Shown here: positions 10,510-21,987 of the stretch, in pieces
How positions within the stretch are numbered: the stretch's first letter is position 1
Layout of the letters: every line of letters begins with the position of its first letter
Source of the DNA: Malachius bipustulatus
Lineage: Eukaryota; Arthropoda; Insecta; Coleoptera; Melyridae
Assembly: GCA_910589415.1 (NCBI GenBank)
Contig: OU342631.1
Location: 55,952,598-56,016,597 of the forward strand
Length of the DNA: 64,000 nt
Reading direction: 5' to 3'
Translations under genes and position numbers: made by a program
The notes under the pieces: model-generated
Databases searched by the model: none
What the model saw: the letters and a program-made list of their open reading frames with translations, nothing else
What the model was told of the DNA's origin: nothing

Positions 10510-13500
10510 GATTTCGAAATTGCAAAGCCAGATTTTAATAAGAAAATTATGGATAAAAAAATGAAAAATGAAATACTAAGTCAATTAAGACTTGAACATT
10601 TAAACGAAGAAGAGTCAAAAGAAATTTACACGTTATGCAGTGAATATATAGATATATTTCACCATGACGATTTACCCCTAACTGCGACAAATGCTGTTAA
10701 GCATAAACTAAGATTAAAAAACGAAACGCCGATTTTTAATAAAATTTATAGGTATCCTCACATCCATAGAGAGGAAGTAAATAAACAAATTGAAAAAATG
10801 TTAAATCAAGGAATAATCAAAGACCCAGCACTTCCCCATGGGCCTCGCCTTTGTGGGTAGTATCGAAAAAACCAGACGCTAGTGGAAAACAAAAATGGCG
10901 CATTGTAATCGATTACCGGAAATTAAATGAACAAACCGTAGACGATAAATACCCCATTCCAAATATTACAGATATTTTAGACAAATTAGGCCGATGTAAT
11001 TATTTCACAACTTTAGATTTAGCATCAGGTTTCCATCAAATTGAAATGTGTCCTGAAGACATAGAGAAAACAGCTTTCTCTACCGAAAATGGACATTACG
11101 AATACGTTCGAATGCCTTTCGGATTGAAAAACGCTCCTAGTACTTTCCAAAGAATGATGGATAATGTACTAAGAGATTTGCAAAATAATATTTGTCTAGT
11201 TTACATGGACGACATAATAATTTATTCCACCTCTCTACAAGAACACATGGTACGACTTAAAAAGGTATTTAATAGACTCAGAGAATTTAGACTCAAAATA
11301 CAATTAGACAAAAGCGAGTTCTTGAAAAAGGAAGCCGCATTTTTAGGTCATATAGTAACGCCCGAAGGCATAAAGCCAAACCCTGATAAGATAGCTGCTA
11401 TTCAAAAATTCCCAATTCCCAAAACTCAAAAAGAAATAAAATCATTTTTAGCCCTTATAGGATATTATAGAAAATTTATAGAAAATTTTGCGAAAATTAC
11501 TAAACCTTTGACAAAATGTTTAAAGAAGAATGCGAAAGTAGTTCACGACAATGAATTTATTGAATCTTTTGAAACGTGTAAAAATATTTTAATGGACCCT
11601 CCAATTTTACAAGGTCCTGATTTTACTAAACCATTTATTGTCACGACGGACGCATCAAATTTTGCGATTGGAGCAATTTTGAGTCAAGGTGAAGTAGGAA
11701 AAGATAAACCAATTAATTTATTATGCTAGTAGAACACTAAATGAAACCGAAATAAAATATTCTACCGTGCACAAAGAAATGTTAGCCGTAATGTTTGCTG
11801 TGAAAACATTCAGACCTTGCCTTTTCGGTAGGCGATTTAAAATTTATTCTGATCATAAACCCTTACAATGGCTATTCTCGTTTAAAGAACCCAATTCAAA
11901 ATTATTAAGATGGAGATTAAAACTCGAACAATATGACTACGAAATTTGCCACAAAAAGGGAACCGCGAACTCAAATGCCGACAGTCTTTCTAGAATCGAA
12001 ATTCATCCTTTCGACGATATAGACCTAGCATCTATATTAGCTGAACCAGATTATGAAATAAATGTAGACGAAGAACGATTAAAAGATTTCGACTTAGACC
12101 AATTTGTTAACGACGTTTATGAGAGAGACTGCGACATACAAGACACGATTCACTCAGACGAAGATTTTACGTCAGCCCCAGGTATTCAAATAATGGACGA
12201 TATTATTAATAACAAACCGCGACAAATCCGGTTTAGACTTGTGAAAACGCTAAAGAATATCAGAACTTTCCCCATGAAAAAATTTGGTAATAATACAATT
12301 TTCATGTTGACTTACCCAGTAGAGTTGATGACAAAGACTTGAGTAAAATTCTAACAGAATTATGTGTCCCAAATATTAATAACTATTTCTATTTTCCAAA
12401 TGACGAATTATATAAACAGATGAGCAAACTAACATGCAAAATCTTTAACAAAGAACATTCCCCAAAATTTATTAAATGCACCAAATTAGTCGAAGACGCG
12501 GAAGACGAAGATGAAAGACAAACAAACGATCTTGCGAATGTATCATGAAGGCAAAAGGAATCATTTATAGGTATTACAGAAACTTATAATAAATTAAAAC
12601 AATATTATTATTGGCCTAGTATGAAAGAATCTATAACAAAATTTATCAATGAATGCGAAATTTGCAAAGAAAATAAATATGATCGCAACCCACCTTGTAT
12701 TCCATTAGAATTAACAGAAACTCCCAGTAAGCCTTTCGAGCATGTACATATAGATACATTTACAATTGATAACAATAATTTTCTAACAATTATCGACACG
12801 TTTACTAAATTAGCTCAAGCATATCATCTGAAAACTAAAACTCAATTAGAAATCGCAGATTCACTAGTTCATTATTTTCAACACTACGGATGTCCCACGA
12901 TGATTAACAAGCGACTTAGGAACTGAATTTAAAAATGATACACTGATAGGACTTTTGAGACTTCATGACATAAAATTACATTTTACTAGTCCCCAACATC
13001 CTAGATCAAATTCTCCAGTAGAACGATTTCATTCTACCCTTACCGAACACTATCGATTGTTAAAAAATAAATTTCCTACAGAAAGTCCATCTAAACTTAT
13101 ACCTTATTGTTTAATCGCTTATAACAGTAGTATACATTCTAGTACCAATTTATCGCCATTCGAATTGTGCTTTGGACCCACGAGTACTATAGATCCGCTA
13201 TCGCTACAATTTCAAAGATACGCGTTTGACCGCTACAATTCTTTGCATAAATCGAAACTTGAATATATTTATAGAAATGTCTTAAATAAATTAACTGATG
13301 ACAAAAGAAAAACTATCGAAAAAATTAATGAAAAAACTAAAAACCCATTTAAAGTAGGCGACAAGGTTTTGAAAAAGGATAATTCTCCCAGAAAGAAAAA
13401 ATCATCAAAATTATACACCGGACCTTACTTCATTTTAGAAGAACTAGAACATAACAAATTTAAAATTAAGAAAACAGACACTGACGAGACTGAGACAGTA

Positions 13501-13551
13501 CACGCTGACAATTTACGATTTGTTTCAGAGTCTTCTGGACAAAATCAATAA
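10510..13551 (+). pseudogene. pol: Reverse transcriptase, RNase H and integrase of element 1
   Basis: Pieces in order: connection domain to 10845; RT 10851-11729 with [20 protein letters not shown] and the catalytic YMDDIIIYS at about 11200; RNase H 11767-12000 with HKEMLAV and SDHKPLQWLF; integrase zinc domain (CEICKENKYDRN) at about 12656; catalytic core with DTFTIDN near 12757; an SDLGTEF-type block at about 12905 after a frameshift; SPVERFHST at about 13013; and a C-terminal domain to 13551. Single-base shifts at about 10845, 11720, 12342, 12548 and 12905 break it. All domains are of the Ty3/Gypsy type. Confidence 0.88.
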
Positions 13552-13552
13552 A

Positions 13553-15198
13553 AAGTGATAATGACTACATCAATAAAATTACCGAAAGTCCAGGTCTTCT
13601 TCCCAAAAATATTGGCAACGCAAAACATGTTAACGACCAATGGACCTTTATTCACATACATGACCTAGAAAATTTAGAAAAAGAGGCTGAACAGTTACAA
13701 GAGACTTTCGTTAAATTAAATAAAACATTTACTCCAGAATACCGAACTCACTTCCCAAATTATTTTAACGTATTAGAATTTAATCTTAAAAATTTAGATA
13801 AAACTAGAAGTAGGTTATTCCCAACTAAAAATACCAGGAACAAAAGAGGTTTAATCAACGGACTAGGTAGTATTCAAATCTATCACAGGTAACCTAGATT
13901 CAGAAGATGGTGAAAAAATACAATTAGCTCTTGAAAACTTAAATGAAAGGACAGATAATAATTTGCAACTAATAAAAAAGCAAACGTCTGTTTCGATAAG
14001 AGCAATCGAACTGTTTAATAACACGATTTCGAGTATGGCTAATAATCAGAAAAAATTAAGGAATTATACAAATTACTTGAAATCCATGATAGTAGCAAAT
14101 CAAAATAAATTAGCGAATGCCGAAAATATAACGTTTATAACTGACATGTTTGTACAACTCAATTTGCTGGTTACAACAGTTAATCAGATGTTTTTAACGA
14201 CAGAAAATGCTCTAACTTTTGCAAAAACTAATGTGTTCCACCATTCGATAATAGAACCAAAACTATTAGAAAACGAAATTTTAAAAGCTATGAAAAATGT
14301 TGAGAGTTCATCTCTAGTATTTGAAAAGGAGATTTATAAAAATGAATTGATTCTTGAAGGCAGTCAGGAAAGATTTTCAAATAATATTCATATTGGATTT
14401 GCCATTAATAGAGAAATCGGACTACTCTTATTATCATTTATACTCCTTTCCCATCTCCTTCGACAACGAAGAAACTTTCCACATCATAACTCCTCAACAT
14501 CCCTACCTAATAATGAACGATCAGTACTTTGGATTCATGGAAAAGAAATGCATGGAACTACCAGACGATGTATTCTTGTGTCATGTACCTGAATTATTCA
14601 ACGCAAAAGAAGAAGCGAGCTGCGAAATACAACTAATCGAAATTAGCAAGCCATTCGACAAGTGCCGATGCGAAAATATCAAAATTAACTCAATGAAAGT
14701 CGAGAAGATATCGAGCAACCAATGGATTGTTATCTCGCCAAAGGAAAATCTACTCCGGCATTCCTGCCCAAATCAAGAAACCGTGCAAAAGTTCAAGGAA
14801 GCTACATAATAACAGTTCCCAAAGATTGCATAGCGAGAGTAAATACGACGATTCTTCGCACCTTCCAGGACGTAACGACGCCTGAACAAATCATCCACAT
14901 TCCCAAGTTGGAAACTCAATTTGTACGAAAAACAGAAGACATCAGTAGAATACCAGAAGTGAAGATAAATTCAATACATCTGGACGAAACTAAACAATTA
15001 GTTGGTGAACTAGAAAACCTGAAAAATCGGTATAACGTTAATAAAAATATACCAATTCATTATATTAGTGTATGGACAATTTTATTATATATTCTTCTGT
15101 TTATTTCAATAACATATTTAGCATTCATCAAATGTTGCCCTAGACTTAAGAATAGAAAAATTAAGCCACAGGTAGAATTAGAAAATTTAAATTTCTAA
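13553..15198 (+). pseudogene. env: Env-like glycoprotein gene of element 1, multiply frameshifted
   Basis: This third region is in four frame segments (13553-13891, 13963-14592, 14354-14809, 14722-15198). A dibasic furin-type cleavage motif (RNKR) is followed by a glycine-rich fusion-peptide-like start (GLINGLG) at about 13840. Helical heptad regions follow, then a Cys-containing ectodomain, and a hydrophobic membrane span at about 15070-15135 with a short cytoplasmic tail. The layout matches errantivirus Env related to baculovirus F proteins. Frameshifts near 13880, 14430 and 14790 destroy the frame. No leader peptide could be identified. Confidence 0.75.
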
Positions 15199-15230
15199 AA
15201 CTTCTCCTTAAAACCCGAAGTTTTATCTTC

Positions 15231-15240
15231 AGGGGGGAGG
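15231..15240 (+). other. Polypurine tract of element 1
   Basis: AGGGGGGAGG directly abuts the TGT of the 3' LTR and would prime plus-strand DNA. Confidence 0.85.
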
Positions 15241-16493
15241 TGTCATGACGTATGTAAGTAGCCATTTATAGGCATAAGACTATGTGTAATGCTATTTTAC
15301 AAACAAAGGACTCTCTGTTTCAACCCCAGGAATCACCAGGTGTTCATTAATATTCTTAAGATATCATTTTATGTTGTATTGTTTAGATTCCTGAGGTTAT
15401 CAAATATTCAACCCTTAAACTTCCAGAAACGATAAATGTTAGTATATACAGGGTTATTCACGGTATACGCCACGGAAGTTTAAGGCCGTGTCTCTGGATT
15501 TTAGGATCTTTTTATTTTTGGAGTGGATAGAGACCCGGTAGAGGTACGTTTTAAAATTATATTCATAATGTACAGGTGTCCCAAAAGCATTAAACATACC
15601 AAATTATGTTTTTTTAAATGGAATGCTCCTATGTTATTGCATTTTTAGATTGCCTAGGAAGAAAAAAGAAGATTGGCTTTTACAGTTGGTGTTTAAATTC
15701 AGAAGTTTTTGAGTTATAAACAAGTGAAAATCGTCATTTTTCAAGTTCAAAGCCCTTTACAAGGAAAACGGCTTAAGATAGAGAAATACGGCTTACATGT
15801 CCCTATTTTAACTTTTCATGTACTATCCAATGATGTAGATGAAATGTTTATACAGGGTGATGAAAAAATTGAAAAATTCTGAGATTTCTCCACGCGTCGA
15901 CAAATAAAAAAATCAAAGAATGTACAAATGTTTCTATACCATAGGATAGTACATGAAAAGTTAAAATAGGGACATGTAAGCCGTTTTTCTCTATATTGAA
16001 CCGTTTTCGTTGTACAGGGCCTTGAACTTGAAAGATGACGATTTTCACTTGTTTATAACTCAAAAACTTCTGAATTTAAACACCAACTGTAAAAGCCAAT
16101 CTTATTTTCTCTTCTCAGACAATCTAAAAATGCAATAACATAGGCGAATGCCGTTTAAAAAAACATAACTTTGTTATGTTTCATGCTTTTGGGACACCTG
16201 TACATTATTAATATAATTTTAAAACGTAACTCTGCCGGGTCTCTATCCACTCCAAAAATAAAAAGATCCTAAAATCCAGAGACACGGCCATAATCTTCCG
16301 TGGCGTATACCGTGAATAACCCTGTATATTAGAACCTTTGAAGATTTGATTAAGTTAGTTTGTAGCCGTCTTGCTGCTCGTTACGTTAGTCAGTAAGTTA
16401 CAATAACTTCCTCGGAGTTGTATCAGTTTGCAAATAAAATAATTGTGAATAAATTGTTTTTAAAACTGTGAACCCGAGTAACAAATCATAATT
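15241..16493 (+). repeat. 3' LTR of Gypsy element 1, interrupted
   Basis: It is identical to the 5' LTR by eye except one base (C at about 8011 against G at 16470) once the 876-bp palindromic insertion at 15449-16324 is removed. The insertion sits in the TATATATA tract of U3. Confidence 0.92.
15449..16324. mobile_element. 876-bp foldback (palindromic) DNA element, TA target
   Basis: It starts CAGGGTTATTCACGG and ends in its inverse, flanked by TA on both sides; comparison with the 5' LTR shows exactly a 2-bp duplication. The two arms of about 400 bp are near-complementary along their whole length, around a short unique centre at about 15845-15945. There is no coding capacity. Tc1/mariner-type mobilisation is inferred from TA and CAGGGT termini. 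A relative with different ends but similar arm interior is at 37123-37979. Confidence 0.88.
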
Positions 16494-17028
16494 CGTTCGT
16501 TGTCGTTGTTCCTGCATTTGCATTGTTGGTTATGGCTATACTTAACCGAAACCGCGTTTGCCGGATGCGGCGCTGGTAAAAAAATAATATTACCAATATT
16601 CACATTTTGCTGTTAAAGTCATGGAATTCGAACAAGGAAGTGCATTAAAGAGTGTGAAGTGCATTGTGAAGTACAATAATTCATCCAAGTGGATAACATT
16701 GCCTCTTAATTACGAAAAATGTGTTGAAACGGGTACCTACGCATTTTGTCGCATTTCATTGAAGCACCTAATAAGAATAAGTAGGTAGTGAATGTATTCT
16801 TGGTTTATATTACTTATAACATGTAACGAGTTTGAGTCAAAGAAGTAATATTCTCCTAGTTTGAAGAATTATGTATCTACACTTACTAGAATATTTGAAA
16901 TTACATTATAAACATCGTTTAGTGGGCTTAGGTTTTAGTTACTTTCTGTGATATCGTCTCTGTAGTGCTATTATTAACACTTTTAGGAGTAAATTTGCAC
17001 CAGTCAGGATGTAAATTACACCAGTCAA
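16494..17028. other. Unassigned flank of Gypsy element 1
   Basis: A possible exon-like start (ATG at 16621, about 37 codons, followed by GTACCT) is visible but unsupported. At 16986-17028 there is a short direct repeat of GTAAATTTGCACCAGTC and GTAAATTACACCAGTC. Nothing else was recognised. Confidence 0.35.
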
Positions 17029-17283
17029 GTGCTATCCATGGTGTTACATATTATAGACATAACTGTGTTAAGATCTACAAGAGACTTCAAAAATCTGGGA
17101 TCCGTAATTTGTGTGTACTCTTCTCTTGTGAAATCTAGATTGGAGTTTGCATCGTCGATCTGGAGTCCTATGTATAATAAATATGTACAGCAGATAGATA
17201 GTGCAACGAAGACTTATTATAGTTTACGCCAGAGAGACCTTTTCTATACAGATCTAAGTTTTGTAGCACTAATTTTTATTTAA
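17029..17283 (+). pseudogene. LINE RT C-terminal scrap
   Basis: The 84-aa frame contains LVKSRLEFASSIWSPMYNKY, the conserved segment that follows the RT thumb in Jockey/R1-type LINEs. No other part of the element is present. The stretch 17284-17570 after it holds no recognisable gene. Confidence 0.6.
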
Positions 17284-17574
17284 ATTCACCCATGATAAGA
17301 TGTGTTTGTCAGTTTAATGAATTCAGCGGATAAACCAAAGGAATCGCCCTCTGCTGATTCCTTTTCTTCTTCTCTTTTAAAATTTAAGATACGCACAAAA
17401 AAATATTTAAGTTATGTACTGTAATGGTTCAAGGGTTCAATCCTGTGAATTTTTTTTTTAACAGAGAAATAAATAAACGGCCCAACCGGTCAGTCAGTAA
17501 GAAAGGGAGGTTTTAAATAATTTAAAGTTAACTCAAATATTCTCATTTTAATAACAATGTTGCATGCCTCTAGT

Positions 17575-17702
17575 GCTTCGGTCTCGGCGAGACCAAGTTG
17601 GTCTCGTATCGGTCTCGGACCTGCGCTACCGGTTCTCGTCTCGGTCTCGGTCTCGGGTGCGAGACTACTGCGAGAGTCTCGGTCAGTCTCGGTCTCGGTG
17701 GC
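17575..17702. repeat. Left subterminal CTCGGTCTCG repeats of the hAT element
   Basis: About ten degenerate copies of GGTCTCG/CTCGGT in both orientations lie within 130 bp of the left terminus. Confidence 0.85.
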
Positions 17703-17970
17703 AGTAACCTTGAATAATGCAAAATGAAATGCAGAATCCATATACTAACATCATCTGCTGTGCGTGTGCGTCTCATACATTTACCGGTTAATATAACCAA
17801 ACCAGCGTCGCAGCCCCTCAAGTGGCCCTTTCAGCACTGTTGAAACGTAGTGAAAACAAACACTTTTACAAGTTGTAGATTTTATGCGGTTGTACCTACC
17901 TAGTAATATTTCAGCAGCACGTGAAAATTGGGTTTAATTTTTCGCTGTTTGTTTAGTCGGTGGAATCAAG

Positions 17971-20775
17971 ATGCCAAAACGCAAACATAAACAATCTGTA
18001 TCTGAAAACTCACAAGAGAGTGATATGGAAAGTAGTCTAGGGCAGCCAGCTGAAATCGAACCGGAAACTGAAAGTGAGGCTGAGGTTATAGATTTGGATA
18101 CTGATTCTAATACTAAAATAAATACTAACAAGCCAGTGGAAATGGATTATGGATCTACTAGCAGTGTTACACCACAAAAGAAAAGAGAACCAGCAAAGTG
18201 CAATTATGAAAAATACTTTAAGTATGAAAAAATTGCGGGTAATAAAAAAGGCAAGTGTTTAACTTGTGAACGTAATAACAAAACTAAATACATTAATATG
18301 AAGGACCATAACACTTCCGGCTTAAAAAAGCATTTGAAAAGCTGTCATAAATTATTTTTTTGGCGAGAATTTGGTGATGAAAATCCGCTTCCGACACAGA
18401 GAACTATAGAACAGGCGTTTACACCACAGGTATGTACATTTTTTCTTTTATCAATATCATCATATTTAAAAAAGTATAACAAATGAAAAAGATAGGTACC
18501 CAGGATTAGAGACCCAGTATTTTTTTTTTAAAGTTCATTCCTATAAAATGAATCTCTTAATTGCTTGTAATTTGTAGAGCAGAACAAACCACTGATTATT
18601 TTTACATAAATAATAAGCTTACTTTTAAATACACTTGTTTCAAAACACAAAGGGGTGCAATTTAAGAAAATCGACTTTTTTTAAGCATCTAAGTATGCGT
18701 CCATGCAGTTTTCAAAAACCCTTACTCCGAAACTATTAATCTTACAAAAAAATTTATTTTAAAGCTAAAAGTTGTGGAATTTTTTACTATCTATTTACTA
18801 GTGGCACAGCAGAAAGTGACAATAAATAAAAATGGAACTTAGATATTATTTTTATCATAATTTCTTTTAAATTTAAATCATCAAGATTATTTTTTAGCTG
18901 CCTAACTAGAAGTTTTTTTTTTCTAAATGTGTACAATTTAAATGAGCATCTTAATAGGAAACTTTTTGAGAAAAATATTTAAAACATAGTGAAATTTTTG
19001 TTTTCCTATTTCAGGCTAGAAGTGGATCAAGTGGCATTGCTGATTCAAAGGAACTTGATAAGTTGATTGTCCGATGGGTGGCCATTAAATACTTACCTTT
19101 TAATTTTTTTGACGACAGTATCACACAATCATTTTTCGAGGCTTTAAACAGTAAGATATCTATGCCAAGGAAAGACTCCTTGCGGAATAAGGTCCTTAGC
19201 CATTTTGAGATCACAAGGGAAAAAGTTAAAACTATTTTGCAGTCCAATTCATCGAAAATCTCTTTTACTGTCGATGGCTGGACGTCTGTTGCCAATAAAT
19301 CATTCTATGGTATCACAGCCCATTTCGTGGATGAAAATTGGGAACTACAGTCGATTGCTTTAGATTTCGTACAATCGTATGGCAACCACACCGGAAAGGA
19401 CATTGCTAAAATTTTCTTCAATGTACTTACTGACTTTGGGGTCGAAAAAAAGGTCCAAGGAGTTACGGTTGACAATGTTGCTTCCAACACAACATTCATA
19501 ATAGAACTAGGAAAGCTGATGAAGGAAAATAATATTGAATTTGATCCAATATCACAGCATTTTAGATGTTTTGGTCACATAATTAATTTGGGCGTTCAAG
19601 ATGTTTTAAAACTTTTGCATTTAGAAGATTTGACAGATAACCTTGACAGTGATTGTGATGAAGAAGATACGCACAGTAATATTATAGATACAAATGAAAA
19701 AAACTGTGTTAAAAAACTTAGATTTATTTTCAAAAAAATACGAAAGTCTGAACAGTGCAGAAATACATTAATAAATTGTTGTAAAATAACAAATATCAAA
19801 TACAAGGCTCCACCAATTGATGTTTCAACGCGCTGGAACAGTACCTATTGCATGCTTGAAACTGCTTTGCACTTGAAAGATGCGCTTAATACAATGTGTA
19901 CAATTGGTAAAGATTTTACTGATTGGAAATTTGAAGAAAACGATTGGGTCTTGATCAGTAAAATTTGCAAATTTCTTAAAAATTTCGAGAAAGTCTCAAC
20001 TGTCCTAGGAGGCGACAAATATGCAACCTTACCGCTTGTCATTGCATACTTCAATTTACTGATAGATAATGTTGAAAGTCAATGTTTTGATTTAGATAGT
20101 AAGCCAGACAGAGACGCAATTGATGAAGCCCTTTTACTCGCTTTCCAAGCAGGAAGGGACAAAATGTTGAAGCACTACGAGAAGGCTAACTGGATCTACT
20201 GCTCCTCATTAGTGTTAGATCCACGTCATAAGGTAGACACCTTCGATATGACCGAGTGGGGAAAGGAGTTAAAAGCGATATCTTTGCAAACTTTTCACGA
20301 AGTTCTCAGAAAATATTTAGGTGATGAAACAGAAACAATTGATACGGCAGATACATCAAAAAACCATGTTGGACAAACAAAGCAAACAGTGAAGACAAAT
20401 CTTGTAAACGATGGCGGTAACAGTTGTGGCACGGATTCAGATGAAGATGGTGTCATATCCATTAACACTCTCTATGGGAACAATAAGAAATTCACATATG
20501 ATGAACAATTTGAGGCATACACAGCTGGACCAAGAGCTGAGACAAAAACTGATATATTGCTCTGGTGGAAAATACACCAAGCTAATTTCCCTCATATGGC
20601 CAAGATGGCCCGAGATATATTTAGCGTGACCGCTACATCAGTACCTTCAGAGAGATTATTCTCAAAAGCCGCCCTAATAATAAGAAAACATCGAAACTGC
20701 TTAAACAAAGACTCTGCCCGAAGTCTTCTTTGCTTAAATTCATGGGCAACTTGTGGCTTTGCTGAAAAGCTTTAA
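17971..20775 (+). CDS. hAT transposase, BED finger and dimerisation domain (2 exons)
   Basis: Exons 17971-18429 and 19015-20775 are joined by a GT-AG intron (CAG|GTATGT ... TTTCAG|G) in phase 0 and give 739 aa. An acidic N-terminus of about 70 residues leads to a BED zinc finger (C96-x2-C99 ... H121-x3-C125-H126) that binds the subterminal repeats. The RNase H-like core shows VDGWTS (first Asp, about residue 240), TVDNVASN (second Asp), CFGHIINL and RWNSTYCMLE. The C-terminal hAT dimerisation region runs from LLWWKIHQANFP through VPSERLFSKAA to LLCLNSW. The start is the first ATG after the left subterminal repeats. No internal stop was found. It catalyses cut-and-paste movement of 17571-21736. 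Confidence 0.92.
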
Positions 20776-21114
20776 TTTTTTTACCTTTTTCATGAAACTC
20801 ATATGACTCCTGAGATTTTAATTTTATTTTATTTTAAATTTTAATTTATTCTAAGTACATTTTGTTACTTAAAATGTTAAGTTTATGAATTATATTTGTG
20901 TTTAATTATTGAATAATAAGACTGTAATTTTTGTTTTGTGAAGGGAAAGTGTTAATAAATAATAAATTTTTCTTTCTTTAATCTTTAGATTAGTTTTTTC
21001 GATCGGGGACTTCTTATTTAATAAAAATAGGTAGGTACCTACGTAGGTACCTAAAAGATATATCCAAATATTTACTGAAAACACAGTAACAGCAGTATGT
21101 TAAGAGTTAATTGG

Positions 21115-21455
21115 GAATTTCGTCTTAATTGATGCTAAACGAAACTCTGTTTGCCAGACAAGCTTTCGGAAAAAATAATTTTCCTAGACAGGGCTAAAAT
21201 ATTCGAAAATTCAATACATTAATAAAATTATATAATTAAATTCATACTTACTTACTGTGCAAGTGAGCTCCAATTAAAGCATTTCTTTTATAAAATTGTA
21301 CTTACTACAAGAAAGTGAATTTAATTATTTAATTTAATAATGTAGGTATTGAATGTTCGATTAGTTTAGCCCTGACGACGGAAATAAATTTTTACGAAAG
21401 CCTGCGGCTGGCAAAGAGTTACATTTAATCGCCCTTAGTTAAGACAGAATTCACA
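21115..21455. repeat. Imperfect palindromic MITE in the hAT 3' region
   Basis: The left arm (TTCGTCTTAATTGATG ... CAGACAAGCTTTCGG ... AGGGCTAAA, 21118-21198) pairs with an inverted, diverged right arm at 21363-21450. There is no coding content. Ends are approximate. Confidence 0.55.
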
Positions 21456-21587
21456 TTTAATAACCGTTAACATACTTTAGTTCAAACAAGTCTTTAAATA
21501 AATTCTGTCATGCTTCAATTTCAATTCTAATTTAGTACAAACACTAAGTTACAAGAATTCTATTATATTTAATTGACAAATATGTAC

Positions 21588-21730
21588 CGAGAGCGAGACT
21601 GAGCGAGACTCTCGGAGTTTTAGTCTCGGTCTCGCTCCCGGTCTCGGTCATGGAGTATCGGTCTCGGTATCGGTCTCGGTCTCGTTACGATACCGAGAGC
21701 GAGACCGAAAAAGTCTCGGTATCGTCAGAA
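21588..21730. repeat. Right subterminal CTCGGTCTCG repeats of the hAT element
   Basis: A cluster of CTCGGTCTCG/CGAGACCGAG units in both orientations mirrors the left end at 17575-17702. Confidence 0.85.
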
Positions 21731-21744
21731 GCACTACATGCCTC

Positions 21745-21987
21745 ATAAGTGCAAGGGGGAGATGAGGCCCGAACCAGAACTCCAGACTGGAGATGAGCAA
21801 TTAACACAAGCGGTGCGGTAAGTGAAGAAATAATGCGCGATAACAACTGCTGGAAACAGAAACAAAAGCAAAGTTCCTTGCCCGAGCTGGGGTGGTCATG
21901 AAGCAGTAGACCAGGGGCCTGTAACACAAACCCTACAATTGTAACAAGTCTACAAGTTACAAGAAATATGCTTGTAACTACAAGTCT
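21745..21987. other. Flank between hAT element and deleted LINE
   Basis: No gene. From about 21920 there is a GGGCCTGTAACACAAACC string and repeated TACAATTGTAA/CTACAAG motifs, perhaps the left end of the Harbinger element whose genes lie at 23.3-24.1 and 29.8-30.5 kb. No matching right end was found. Confidence 0.3.

Larger units (their letters stand above)
7661..16493 (+). mobile_element. Ty3/Gypsy errantivirus-like element 1 (degenerate)
   Basis: This is a complete LTR unit: 5' LTR 7661-8035, primer binding site, gag, protease, RT/RNase H, integrase, an env-like third region, polypurine tract and 3' LTR 15241-16493. The 4-bp target duplication CGTT lies at 7657-7660 and 16494-16497. The order gag-pol-env and the TGGCGCAGTC primer site match the 17.6/297-type branch of insect Gypsy elements. 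Ignoring an 876-bp insertion, the two LTRs differ at one position by my reading. The interior nevertheless has several single-base frameshifts and a LINE 3' end at about 10005-10509, so it cannot make its own proteins. Confidence 0.92.
17571..21736 (+). mobile_element. Complete hAT transposon with 8-bp target duplication
   Basis: Terminal inverted repeats TAGTGCTTC mark both ends. A perfect 8-bp duplication CATGCCTC lies at 17563-17570 and 21737-21744, the hAT hallmark. Inside each end are dense CTCGGTCTCG-type subterminal repeats, which in hAT elements bind the transposase BED finger. A two-exon, open transposase gene fills the middle. The only decay seen is a palindromic insertion in the 3' untranslated part (21115-21455). 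It is a good candidate for a recently active autonomous copy. Confidence 0.93.

Noticed and set aside
16621..16735. Possible host exon starting MEFEQGSALKSVKCIVKYNN
   Set aside because: Short, with no recognisable domain and no partner exon nearby.
17490..17821. Minus-strand ORFs rich in Thr/Glu/Arg
   Set aside because: They arise from the CTCGGTCTCG subterminal repeats of the hAT element.
21120..21160. TTGATGCTAAACGAAAC resembling a ribozyme core in the hAT 3' region
   Set aside because: CUGANGA is incomplete and there is no stem II; it is part of a palindromic MITE arm.
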